Shown piece after piece: positions 53,272-61,762 of a stretch of DNA of 64,000 nt (positions are counted from its first letter, which is position 1; every line of letters begins with the position of its first letter). The notes beneath the pieces were generated by a model that had not been told where the DNA came from, searched no databases, and saw only the letters and a list, made by a program, of their open reading frames with translations. The translations under genes and the position numbers were made by a program. The DNA comes from an uncultured Phycisphaerae bacterium (GTDB lineage: Bacteria > Planctomycetota > Phycisphaerae > UBA1845 > Fen-1342), in contig CALGJV010000015.1 of NCBI GenBank assembly GCA_937928595.1, positions 37,379 through 101,378 on the forward strand, read 5' to 3'.

Positions 53272-53688
53272 TTACTGAATCTCGACCGTCGCGCCTGCCG
53301 CCTCGAGTTCCTTCTTCCACTTGTCGGCGTCGGCCTTGCTGACGCCCTCAAGCAGCGTCTTGGGCGCCTCGTCGACGATCGCCTTGGCCTCCTTGAGCCC
53401 CAGGTCGCTACGGGCCGCGCGGACCACCTTGATGACGCCCAGCTTGTTGGCGCCGCCGCTCTTGATGATGACGTTGAACTCGGTCTTCTCCTCGGCCGCC
53501 GGCGCCGCGCCGCCCGCGCCGCCGCCCGCCGCCGGGCCCGCCATCATGACGGCCGCGCCCGCCGCCGGCTCGATGCCGTACGCGCTCTTCAGGTAGTCCA
53601 CCAGTTCCTTGGCCTGGATCAGCGTCAGGCCCGCAATCTTGTCCCCGATTTCCTTGATCGGGGCGCTCACCGCCGGTGCGTCCGCCAT
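53272..53688 (-). CDS. rplL: 50S ribosomal protein L7/L12
   Basis: L7/L12 forms the flexible ribosomal stalk that recruits translation factors. The 138-residue product has an N-terminal dimerisation helix region ([20 protein letters not shown]), an Ala/Gly-rich hinge (about 38-65) and the C-terminal domain [20 protein letters not shown] with [10 protein letters not shown]. It follows rplJ by 172 bases and is the last gene of the cluster; a hairpin terminator follows. rpoB, the usual next gene, is absent. Confidence 0.98.
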   Translation of the reverse strand: MADAPAVSAPIKEIGDKIAGLTLIQAKELVDYLKSAYGIEPAAGAAVMMAGPAAGGGAGGAAPAAEEKTEFNVIIKSGGANKLGVIKVVRAARSDLGLKEAKAIVDEAPKTLLEGVSKADADKWKKELEAAGATVEIQ

Positions 53689-53860
53689 GTTGACCTACTC
53701 CATCCGCTTCAAACCGTCGACCGCGCTGATAGCCGGGACCCCGGTGGTCCCGTTTAATCCGCCGGGCGGAGCACTCAGCCGCGTGTCACACGCACATGCA
53801 CTGCATCTCACAAGGCGTCCGGACCGGAGCCCCGCGGGGTCCGGCCGCACGCCCGGGGGC
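53689..53860 (-). promoter_or_regulatory. rplJ-rplL intergenic region with hairpins
   Basis: This 172-base gap is unusually long for the cluster. It contains a 21-base near-perfect hairpin at 53824-53844 (CCGGA..TCCGG with a one-base bulge) just beyond rplJ, and a shorter one at 53735-53751 (GGGACC with GGTCCC) before rplL. Neither has a U-run, so they may slow the transcript or set a higher rplL dose by mRNA processing, needed because L12 is present in multiple copies. This is inference from structure only. Confidence 0.4.
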
Positions 53861-54403
53861 TCAGCCGGCCTGCGCGACCGGCGCCGCCTTCTCCAGCTTC
53901 TCGATCAGGGCCTTCAGGCAGCCGGCGATCCCGCCGCCGCCCGCCCGCAACGCGCCCGCGAGGTTCGCGCCCGGCGCGCGCACGCAGCTCACGACCCGGC
54001 CCTGCAGGTCGCGCTTGCTCGGCATTTTCGCAAGGTCCTTGACCCGGCTGCCGTCCAGGAACTCGCCCTCGAGCAGCGCACCGCGCAGCTTGAGCTGCGG
54101 CACCTTCGGCAGCCACTCCTCGAGCACCTTCGCGACATCGATCGCGGTCTCTCCGCCCGTGATCAGCGCCGCCGGGCCCGCGAGGGCCTCGGCCAGGCGC
54201 CCGAGCGGCGCCCCGCTGACGGCGCGACGCAGCAGCGAGGTCTTCACCACTTCCAGGCGCATGTGCTTGCCGCTCAGCGCGCGCCGGAACTCGTTCGTCG
54301 TGATGCCGTCGACCCCGACCAGTTCGACCCAGACCGCATTCGTCGCCTGGCCGTAGCGCGACGCGAGCTCCCGCGTGATCAGTTCCTTGACCGGCTTGCT
54401 CAT
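53861..54403 (-). CDS. rplJ: 50S ribosomal protein L10
   Basis: L10 anchors L7/L12 dimers to 23S rRNA at the stalk base. The 180-residue product starts [18 protein letters not shown] and has the RNA-binding domain typical of the family with [17 protein letters not shown], then a C-terminal helix (about 145-175) that would bind L12 dimers. Only four bases separate it from rplA, so the L10-binding leader that usually precedes rplJ in E. coli is not possible between them. Confidence 0.96.
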   Translation of the reverse strand: MSKPVKELITRELASRYGQATNAVWVELVGVDGITTNEFRRALSGKHMRLEVVKTSLLRRAVSGAPLGRLAEALAGPAALITGGETAIDVAKVLEEWLPKVPQLKLRGALLEGEFLDGSRVKDLAKMPSKRDLQGRVVSCVRAPGANLAGALRAGGGGIAGCLKALIEKLEKAAPVAQAG

Positions 54404-54407
54404 CGCT

Positions 54408-55100
54408 CTACTCCGTCTGGGCGGCGAACTCGACCTGCACGCCCGGGGTCATCGTGCCGCTGATGCACACCTTCTTGAGATACTGCCCCTTGGCTGTGGC
54501 GGGCTTAAGGCGGCGAATGTGGTCCACGAACGCGAGGATGTTCTCCTTCAGGTCCGCGTCGCTGAAGCTCAGCTTGCCGACCACCGCGTGGACGTTCCCG
54601 CCCTTGTCGTTGCGGAACTCGACCTTCCCGGCCGCGTACTCCCGCACCGCCGTTGCCACGTCCGGCGTCACGGTGCCGCTCTTGGGCGACGGCATCTTGC
54701 CCTGCGGCCCCAGCACCTTGCCCAGCTTGCCCACCTTGCCCATCAGCGAAGGGTGCGCGACCGCGACGTCGAAGTCCGTCCAGCCCTTGGCGACCTTGTC
54801 CACCAGATCGTCGGCCCCGGCCTCAATCGCGCCGGCGGCCTTCGCCGCGGGCACGTCGCCCTCCTGGCAGAACGCGATGACCTTCTTGCTCTTGCCGATG
54901 CCCTTGGGCAGGCTCACCGAGCCGCGCACGAGCTGGTCCGCCTGGTTCGCGTCGATGCCGAGGTGGCAGACGATGTCGACCGTCTGGTCGAACTTGGTCT
55001 TGCTGAAGCTCTTGAGCCGCTGGATCGCCTGATCAAGCGGCACCGCTTGGGCGGGGATCTTCTCGGTGTCTTTTCGATAGCGCTTGCTGCGACGTCGCAT
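54408..55100 (-). CDS. rplA: 50S ribosomal protein L1
   Basis: L1 builds the tRNA-exit stalk of the large subunit. The 230-residue product shows [20 protein letters not shown] and the L1 signature [20 protein letters not shown]; the latter half resumes domain I with [10 protein letters not shown] and [19 protein letters not shown] segments. A basic N-terminus [11 protein letters not shown] contacts RNA. It follows rplK by 107 bases and precedes rplJ by four. Confidence 0.98.
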   Translation of the reverse strand: MRRRSKRYRKDTEKIPAQAVPLDQAIQRLKSFSKTKFDQTVDIVCHLGIDANQADQLVRGSVSLPKGIGKSKKVIAFCQEGDVPAAKAAGAIEAGADDLVDKVAKGWTDFDVAVAHPSLMGKVGKLGKVLGPQGKMPSPKSGTVTPDVATAVREYAAGKVEFRNDKGGNVHAVVGKLSFSDADLKENILAFVDHIRRLKPATAKGQYLKKVCISGTMTPGVQVEFAAQTE

Positions 55101-55207
55101 CGCAAAGCTCCCACTCGGTTACGGGCCCGTGGTTCGGCCGCCGGATTGTCATTACGTCTTGCCGGGGGCCCGCGCCGGCGCGGGCGCCGCCGGGCCGGGG
55201 CTCCTCG

Positions 55208-55657
55208 TCAGTCCACGATCTCGATGCCCATGGACCGCGCCGTGCCGGCCACGATCTTCATGCCGGCCTCGATGTCGAACGCGTTCAGGTCCTTCGCCTT
55301 GGTCTCCGCGATCTTCCGCACGTCCGCGGACGTCACGCGCCCGACCTTGGTGCGATTGGGCGTGCCCGAGCCCTTCTCGACGATTGCCGCCGCCGGGTCC
55401 AGCGGCTTGGCGACCTTCAGCAGCAACTTGGCCGCCGGCGGGCTCTTGACGACGAAATCGAAGCTCTTGTCCTTATAAACCGTGATCTCGACCGGGCAGA
55501 TCATGCCATCCATGTGCTTGGTGGCGTTGTTGAACTGCGTGACGAACTGGCCGATGTTGACGCCGTGCTGGCCCAGGGCCGGGCCGACCGGCGGCGCGGG
55601 CGTGGCTTTGCCGCCCGGTGCCTGAAGCTTGATCTTGGCGATGACTGCCTTGGCCAT
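55208..55657 (-). CDS. rplK: 50S ribosomal protein L11
   Basis: L11 binds the GTPase-centre rRNA and is needed for factor-dependent GTP hydrolysis and stringent response. The 149-residue product has [20 protein letters not shown] at the N-terminus, [13 protein letters not shown] and the C-terminal RNA-binding segment with [20 protein letters not shown] and ARSMGIEI. Length and order match the family. It lies 101 bases after nusG in the same transcription unit. Confidence 0.98.
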   Translation of the reverse strand: MAKAVIAKIKLQAPGGKATPAPPVGPALGQHGVNIGQFVTQFNNATKHMDGMICPVEITVYKDKSFDFVVKSPPAAKLLLKVAKPLDPAAAIVEKGSGTPNRTKVGRVTSADVRKIAETKAKDLNAFDIEAGMKIVAGTARSMGIEIVD

Positions 55658-55758
55658 GCTGCGTCCTGCCGCTTTCCAGCCCGCGGGCCGCCCAGTTGCG
55701 GCGACGCGAGCCCATCAGTGTACCGCGACCCCGGGGCGAAATCCAGCCGCCCGGCCGC

Positions 55759-56460
55759 CTACAGCAGCTCCACCTGCCAGTACTCGATCTCCACGGGGGT
55801 GGGCCGCCCGAAGATCGTCACCATCACGCGGACCGTGCCCTTCTGGCTGTTGATCTCGTCAACCACGCCCTCGAAGTTCTCGAACGGCCCTTCCGTGACC
55901 TTCACGCGGTCGCCCGGCTTGAACGCCAGATTGGTCAGGGCCGCGCCCTCCTCGGGCTTGATCGCGGCCGCGAGCATCCGCTCGACGTCCGCCAGCGGCA
56001 TCGGCGAGGGCTTGCCGCCCGAGCCGATGAAGTCGCCGACACCCGAGGTTTCCTTGATGACGAACCAGACGTTCTCGGGGATCCGCCCTTCCGCGTCCGT
56101 CGCCATCTCGACGAACACGTACCCGGGATAGAGCTTCTTGTGCACGATGCGCGCGGTTCCGCCCCGCATTCGCTTCTCGCGCTGCGTCGGAACGAGCACC
56201 CGGCCGACGTGGGCCTCGAGCTGCTCGATCTTGACCTTCCGCTCCAGTGCCTCCCGCACCTTGTCCTCGAGGTTCGAGGCCACCCGCAGCACGTACCACT
56301 TCATGCCGGGCCGCATGAGTTCCGGCTTCTCGGCCGCTCCGCCCCCGTGTCCCGGGGCCGCGTGCGGAGGGCGCTCCGCCGGTGCCGGCGCGGATCCGTC
56401 AGCGTCCGGCGTCACCGTGGGGGTGGGCTCCATGGTCGCGTCTCCGTCGGGAGCGGTCAT
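55759..56460 (-). CDS. nusG: Transcription termination/antitermination protein NusG
   Basis: NusG binds RNA polymerase and couples it to ribosomes or Rho. The 233-residue product has an extra Pro/Ala-rich N-terminal tail of about 50 residues, then the NGN domain starting KWYVLRVASNLEDKVREAL and a KOW domain with FKPGDRVKVTEGPFENFEG. Family members are usually about 180 residues, so the tail is lineage-specific. Its ATG overlaps the secE stop by four bases. Confidence 0.97.
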   Translation of the reverse strand: MTAPDGDATMEPTPTVTPDADGSAPAPAERPPHAAPGHGGGAAEKPELMRPGMKWYVLRVASNLEDKVREALERKVKIEQLEAHVGRVLVPTQREKRMRGGTARIVHKKLYPGYVFVEMATDAEGRIPENVWFVIKETSGVGDFIGSGGKPSPMPLADVERMLAAAIKPEEGAALTNLAFKPGDRVKVTEGPFENFEGVVDEINSQKGTVRVMVTIFGRPTPVEIEYWQVELL

Positions 56461-56984
56461 CCCGTCATTCCAGTGCCGAAGAGCTTCTGAATCAGGTTGA
56501 TCCGCAGCACCCCGATCGAGTTGAAAAACACGATGAACAGGACGTCCACCACGAACAGGACGAACGCCAGGAACAGGAGCGTCACGATCACGATCTTCGT
56601 GGCCCCCCAGATTTCCTTGCGGCTGGACCAGTTAACCTTCTTCATTTCCCCCTCGGTCGCGATCAGGAAATCGACCACGCTCTCCTTGCGACCGACGAGG
56701 TAGAAGATGCCGTACGCCGCCGCCACGAACACGAGCACCGGCAGGAGCAGTCGCACGTACTGGTTGTCCGCGAACCGGAAAACCACGATCTCCTGGCTCA
56801 GGAACGCCGCCCCGGCCAGCGCCAGCAGGCCGGCTGCCGCGGCCGTGCCCCAGCGGACGTGAATGCCCTGGCCGGGCTTGAGGATGCGAAACGGCGAAGC
56901 GCCGCCGCCCGCACTGCGGGCCGGGGGGGGAGGCGCCGTTTCGGACACGGAACGCTGCTGGATGTTGCTCTCGCTCTCGGCCAT
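56457..56984 (-). CDS. secE: Preprotein translocase subunit SecE
   Basis: SecE stabilises SecY in the inner-membrane Sec channel. The 175-residue product is of the long kind: a disordered N-terminus (to about residue 40), two membrane segments (about 47-65 and 78-97), the conserved amphipathic stretch EGEMKKVNWSSRKEIWGATK, and a final membrane helix of the core SecE. AAGAGG lies three bases before the ATG at 56984. It is followed without gap by nusG, the normal order in bacteria. Confidence 0.95.
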   Translation of the reverse strand: MAESESNIQQRSVSETAPPPPARSAGGGASPFRILKPGQGIHVRWGTAAAAGLLALAGAAFLSQEIVVFRFADNQYVRLLLPVLVFVAAAYGIFYLVGRKESVVDFLIATEGEMKKVNWSSRKEIWGATKIVIVTLLFLAFVLFVVDVLFIVFFNSIGVLRINLIQKLFGTGMTG

Positions 56985-57050
56985 ACGCCTCTTCGCCTGA
57001 CCAGGACTCCGCACGCTCGGCCGGCACCCGCGTGAGCGCTCAGCCGCGAT

Positions 57051-57124
57051 CAGGAGCGGAGGGACTCGAACCCCCAACCTGCTGATTTGGAATCAGCTGC
57101 TCTGCCAAATTGAGCTACGCTCCT
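57051..57124 (-). tRNA. tRNA-Trp (CCA anticodon)
   Basis: The minus strand folds as a tRNA: acceptor AGGAGCG/CGCTCCT, D-arm GCTCAATTTGGCAGAGC, anticodon stem GCTGA/TCAGC with loop TTCCAAA giving anticodon CCA for Trp, and T-loop GGTTCGAGTCC. The 3' CCA is not encoded, so it must be added enzymatically. It sits between rpmG and secE, a widespread arrangement. Confidence 0.96.
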
Positions 57125-57139
57125 TCGCTCGGCGCGCCG

Positions 57140-57307
57140 CTACTTGCGCTTGATCTTGTGGACCGTGCGCTTCCGCAGCCGCGGGCAGTACTTCTTCAGT
57201 TGCAGCTTGGGCACGCCGCCCAGCACGTTCACCGACGTCCGGTAGTTCAGGTCGCCGGTTTCCGTGCACTGCAACCAGACGGTCTCGCGCTTCTGTGCTT
57301 TTGCCAT
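57140..57307 (-). CDS. rpmG: 50S ribosomal protein L33
   Basis: This 55-residue protein is too short for a simple frame list but clearly L33: MAKAQKRETVWLQCTETGDL at the start and LKKYCPRLRKRTVHK at the end. L33 binds the large subunit near the E site. In zinc-type L33 each half has a CxxC pair; here each half keeps just one Cys (Cys14 and Cys41), so the zinc site is half lost. It lies between tuf and tRNA-Trp on the same strand. Confidence 0.95.
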   Translation of the reverse strand: MAKAQKRETVWLQCTETGDLNYRTSVNVLGGVPKLQLKKYCPRLRKRTVHKIKRK

Positions 57308-57392
57308 CCGGCCAACTCCCGCCCGGGTCGCGGGGTGCCACGGGCCGGATTGCCGCGCAAACCGGCCCGCCGCCCGTTCCGCGTACCCGCGG

Positions 57393-58625
<1,233 letters not shown>

Positions 58626-58750
58626 TGCAGGTCTCCACTCGTCACCGGGCAGGCTCTGCACCCGGGGTCGCGCGCTCGCGCCGACCGTGTCCTGGTTCTC
58701 CTCGTTCTCAGTTCCGCGCCCGGTCCCGACACCGACCTACGCGCTGTAAA

Positions 58751-58822
58751 AGCTGCTGATGGGGATTGAACCCATGACCTCCTCCTTACCAAGGAGGCGC
58801 TCTACCACTGAGCTACAGCAGC
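58751..58822 (-). tRNA. tRNA-Thr (GGT anticodon)
   Basis: The minus strand folds as a tRNA with acceptor GCTGCTG/CAGCAGC, D-arm GCTCAGTGGTAGAGC, anticodon stem CCTCC/GGAGG with loop TTGGTAA (anticodon GGT, Thr) and T-arm GGTTCAATCCC. The CCA end is not encoded. It is the first element of the tuf-secE-nusG-rpl unit, as thrT is upstream of tufB in E. coli. Confidence 0.96.
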
Positions 58823-58899
58823 GTCGCCCGGCTACGGGAGCGGCCCCGCGCCCTCGACGCACACGCCCAGTCATGCCGCCCAAGCGGACCGGATTGAGC

Positions 58900-58927
58900 A
58901 TTGTAAAGCACCCCCTGCGCTTGTCAA
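58900..58927 (-). promoter_or_regulatory. Strong sigma70 promoter of the tRNA-Thr/tuf/ribosomal cluster
   Basis: On the minus strand TTGACA (58927-58922) is followed after 16 bases by TACAAT (58905-58900), one base short of the ideal spacing. An A/T-rich block (58928-58940) lies directly upstream where an UP element would be. It is about 78 bases before the tRNA-Thr gene and is the best promoter seen in the window. Confidence 0.8.
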
Positions 58928-59017
58928 AACCAAAAATTGGCCCCCGCGACCCCCCGGCGGCCATAATTGTACACGGCCGTCCGCTGCCACCGCCGGCCGG
59001 CCCCACCGGAGCGCCGC

Positions 59018-59548
59018 ATGGCGGAACGCGACCCCCGATTCCTGTCCGACCTGCCCCACCAGGTCCGCGAGCAGCTCGAGGCCCTGCCGGAACGCGTTCA
59101 GAACTGGCGCGCAGCGCTGCGGGACGACCCCGGCGCCCTGCTCCGGTCGCCGGTGACCCGCTACGCCGGCCTGTTCCTGCTCCTGCTCGCGGCCGGTGGC
59201 ACGCTGGTTTGGCTGTCCAACGCCTTCACGCCGGGTTTGGGCCCCGGGCAGTCCGAGGAGGCAACCCCCACGGCCACCTTGTTCGTCGCCTGCACGAATC
59301 CCGACTGCCTGGCGGACGCCGTCGTCCGGCAGCCGCGGGACTTCAGCGGCTGGCCGCTGACCTGCGAGAAGTGCCGCCAGCCGACCGTCTACCGGGCCCG
59401 GCGGTGCCCGGCCTGCGGCGGCTGGTTCGCGGTCGCGCCGGGGCAGGCCGCGGACTGCCCGCTCTGCGCGCGGGCCGCGCGGGCCCGGCAGAGCGCTCCG
59501 TCCGGCCCGAAGCCCGATAAGCCTCAGGACCCGGAGGACTGGTGGTAG
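59018..59548 (+). CDS. Membrane protein with C-terminal zinc ribbons
   Basis: The 176-residue product has a cytoplasmic N-terminus of about 50 residues, one membrane helix (about 50-70) and a Cys-rich end with CTNPDC, CEKC, CPACGG and CPLC, two zinc ribbons. The pattern LTCEKCRQPTVYRARRCPAC suggests a double rubredoxin-like or zinc-ribbon domain. Function unknown. GGAG lies seven bases before the ATG at 59018. It is divergent from the tRNA-Thr/tuf cluster. Confidence 0.72.
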   Translation: MAERDPRFLSDLPHQVREQLEALPERVQNWRAALRDDPGALLRSPVTRYAGLFLLLLAAGGTLVWLSNAFTPGLGPGQSEEATPTATLFVACTNPDCLADAVVRQPRDFSGWPLTCEKCRQPTVYRARRCPACGGWFAVAPGQAADCPLCARAARARQSAPSGPKPDKPQDPEDWW

Positions 59549-59642
59549 TCCGCACGGGTCCGATTAACGCCGACAGCGCCGAGCCCGCACGGCCCGGCGC
59601 TGCTTCGGTCGTCGGCACAACGGAAACGCCGCGCCGACCGGC

Positions 59643-61592
59643 CTAGTTTGGCTTCGCCTCGCCCGTCGGCTTCGCTTCCGTCGGCTCGGCCGGCTTGGTG
59701 TCCGCCGGCACGGCCTTGCGCGGCGGCTCCTGATAGTGCGTGACGCTCTTCGTCAGGATGACCTTGCCGTCGAACGTCGTCACTTCGCAGCTTGACTTGT
59801 AGAAATCAAGCAGCTTCAGGACGTTGCCGACCTTCGTGAGCAGGTTCAGCATCGTATTCGCCATCGGGTTCTTGGCGACCTCGGGGTTGAACATGCGAGC
59901 CATGCTCGCGGCCGCCGGCAAGGCTTGCCCAAGCTGCTCGCCGAGCTTCGACATGTCTTCGAAGCTGAAGCCGGTCGCCTTCGAGTCCAGCGGCAGCCCT
60001 TCCTGCTGATAGCGCTCGTTCTTCGCGAAGTTCTCCGCCTCGCCGCCGGCCACGGCGAGCGCCGCGGTAAGGACCTCCGGACTGTTGGCAAAGAACAGGC
60101 GGCCGTCGCGGATACCATAGTGCGGCCGGCCCAGGCCCGGAATCATCGCGAACAGCGGCGGGAGAATGATGCGCTTGAAGCCCTCGACGCCGGTGATGCG
60201 GGCGTCCTCCACCCCGCCGTTCTGCGCCTGAAGCGCGTCATTGAGGAACGCGCCGAACCGGTCCAGCGCGGCCTGGGCCTTGGCGGGATCGCGCAGCTCG
60301 ATGATCCACAGGCTGTTGGACGTGTAGGCCGACGACCCCGGAGAGGAGAACGTCACCAGGCCGCTCCCGATCCAGCCGAGGATGTCCTCCTCGAGACTGA
60401 TGCCCTGCTCTTCCTCGAACGCCTTGATCTGCGCGACCAGCTCCTCGCCGCCGGCGACATGCCGCTTGAGGAAGCCCAGAGTTTCGGTGTAAAGCGCGCG
60501 GAGATCGAAGCCGCCCATCGCGGTCACCGCCGTCGCCTGCCTCGGCACGTACTTGAGCGGGTCCTTCAGCGGGCCGCCCGCGTAAAGCACCTTGTACAGC
60601 GCACGCGAGGCCGCATCCGGGCGCAGGACCGCGATCGACTCGCCCGTCGTCTTCATGCCGTCCGTGCCGGTCGTGCCCGCGACGTAGTCCCACAAATCGA
60701 GGGCATCGACGAGCGGCACGAGGGCATCCAGCGGGCTGCTCGGCTTGGCGTCCGGACCGGCATCCGGCGGCACCATCCCGCTCGCCGCGGCCGCCATCTT
60801 CGCGAACTCGCGCGCCTGGTTCATGAGGGCGGCGGTGTCGATGAAGAAGGCGCTGTCCTGCGGCGCGGCCAGTCGCTTGAAGGCTTGCTGAAAGCGCTCC
60901 GTGCCGGCCAGAGACGCCTTGGCGGCGTCGCTCTCGCCGCGCAGCAGCGCCAACGCCTGCTCCGGCATGGCCGTGCCGATGCCCAACAGAATCACGTCCT
61001 TGTGACGGGCGAGGGTCAGCGCCATCGGCACGACCGGGTTTTCCAGCGACACCTTGTGCACGACACTGTCGCCCGTTCCGTCCGTCGTCAGTTGCAGCAG
61101 TCCCTCCGGCGTAAGCTTCAGCAGATGCTTGACCAGCGCCGCCAGCCCGTCGAAATCCTCCGCGACCTCCTCCGCGGGCGGCATCAGCAGCACGACGAAC
61201 TCGGCGCCCGCCGGCAGCCCGACCTTCATGGCCATTGCCATCTCGCGCTGCGCCAGGCCGGACCACTTCACGCCGGCGGCCAGGTCCGAGAAGGCCTGCC
61301 ACTGCTGCTGGAACCCTTCCGGATCCGAACCCTGTTCCTTCACGAACTGCTCGAGCAGCCGCTTGATCTCACGGTCAAAGCGCTGCCTCTCCACCTCCGC
61401 CCACAGCCGCTGCATCTGCGCGTTGACGAAGGCCAACCCGGCGTGGTCCCGCGCGTGCACCGCGATCATGGCGTCCGACGGCACCGCCCGCAGCAGCTTG
61501 AAGTCGTCGAGCCCCGCCGCCCCGGCCGTGCCGCCCAACGCCAGCGCCAACAGCAAGCACCCCACGCCCAGCCTCATCGTTTTGAGCTTCAT
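59643..61592 (-). CDS. Large exported protein of unknown function
   Basis: The 649-residue product has a signal peptide (about residues 5-26, ending GAAGL) and then a mixed alpha/beta body with repeated helical stretches; a Lys/Pro/Thr-rich tail ends it. It opens LLRAVPSDAMIAVHARDHAG, a pattern seen in DUF3352-type exported planctomycete proteins, but I cannot assign it firmly. It lies alone on the minus strand. AGAGGAG precedes the ATG at 61592 by nine bases, whereas the GTG at 61598 is too close to that site. Confidence 0.72.
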   Translation of the reverse strand: MKLKTMRLGVGCLLLALALGGTAGAAGLDDFKLLRAVPSDAMIAVHARDHAGLAFVNAQMQRLWAEVERQRFDREIKRLLEQFVKEQGSDPEGFQQQWQAFSDLAAGVKWSGLAQREMAMAMKVGLPAGAEFVVLLMPPAEEVAEDFDGLAALVKHLLKLTPEGLLQLTTDGTGDSVVHKVSLENPVVPMALTLARHKDVILLGIGTAMPEQALALLRGESDAAKASLAGTERFQQAFKRLAAPQDSAFFIDTAALMNQAREFAKMAAAASGMVPPDAGPDAKPSSPLDALVPLVDALDLWDYVAGTTGTDGMKTTGESIAVLRPDAASRALYKVLYAGGPLKDPLKYVPRQATAVTAMGGFDLRALYTETLGFLKRHVAGGEELVAQIKAFEEEQGISLEEDILGWIGSGLVTFSSPGSSAYTSNSLWIIELRDPAKAQAALDRFGAFLNDALQAQNGGVEDARITGVEGFKRIILPPLFAMIPGLGRPHYGIRDGRLFFANSPEVLTAALAVAGGEAENFAKNERYQQEGLPLDSKATGFSFEDMSKLGEQLGQALPAAASMARMFNPEVAKNPMANTMLNLLTKVGNVLKLLDFYKSSCEVTTFDGKVILTKSVTHYQEPPRKAVPADTKPAEPTEAKPTGEAKPN

Positions 61593-61762
61593 CTGCACGT
61601 TCTCCTCTGTTGCGTGCCGCCGTCCGACGGCCGCAGCGGCGGCGTGCCGCGCGCGGCCACAGCCCGAACGCCGCGGTATCTTAGCCCGTTTTCACCGGTT
61701 CGTGTCCAGCCGACGCAGCCCCCGACCGCGACACACAAATTCCGACAGTCCCCGCCGCCGAA

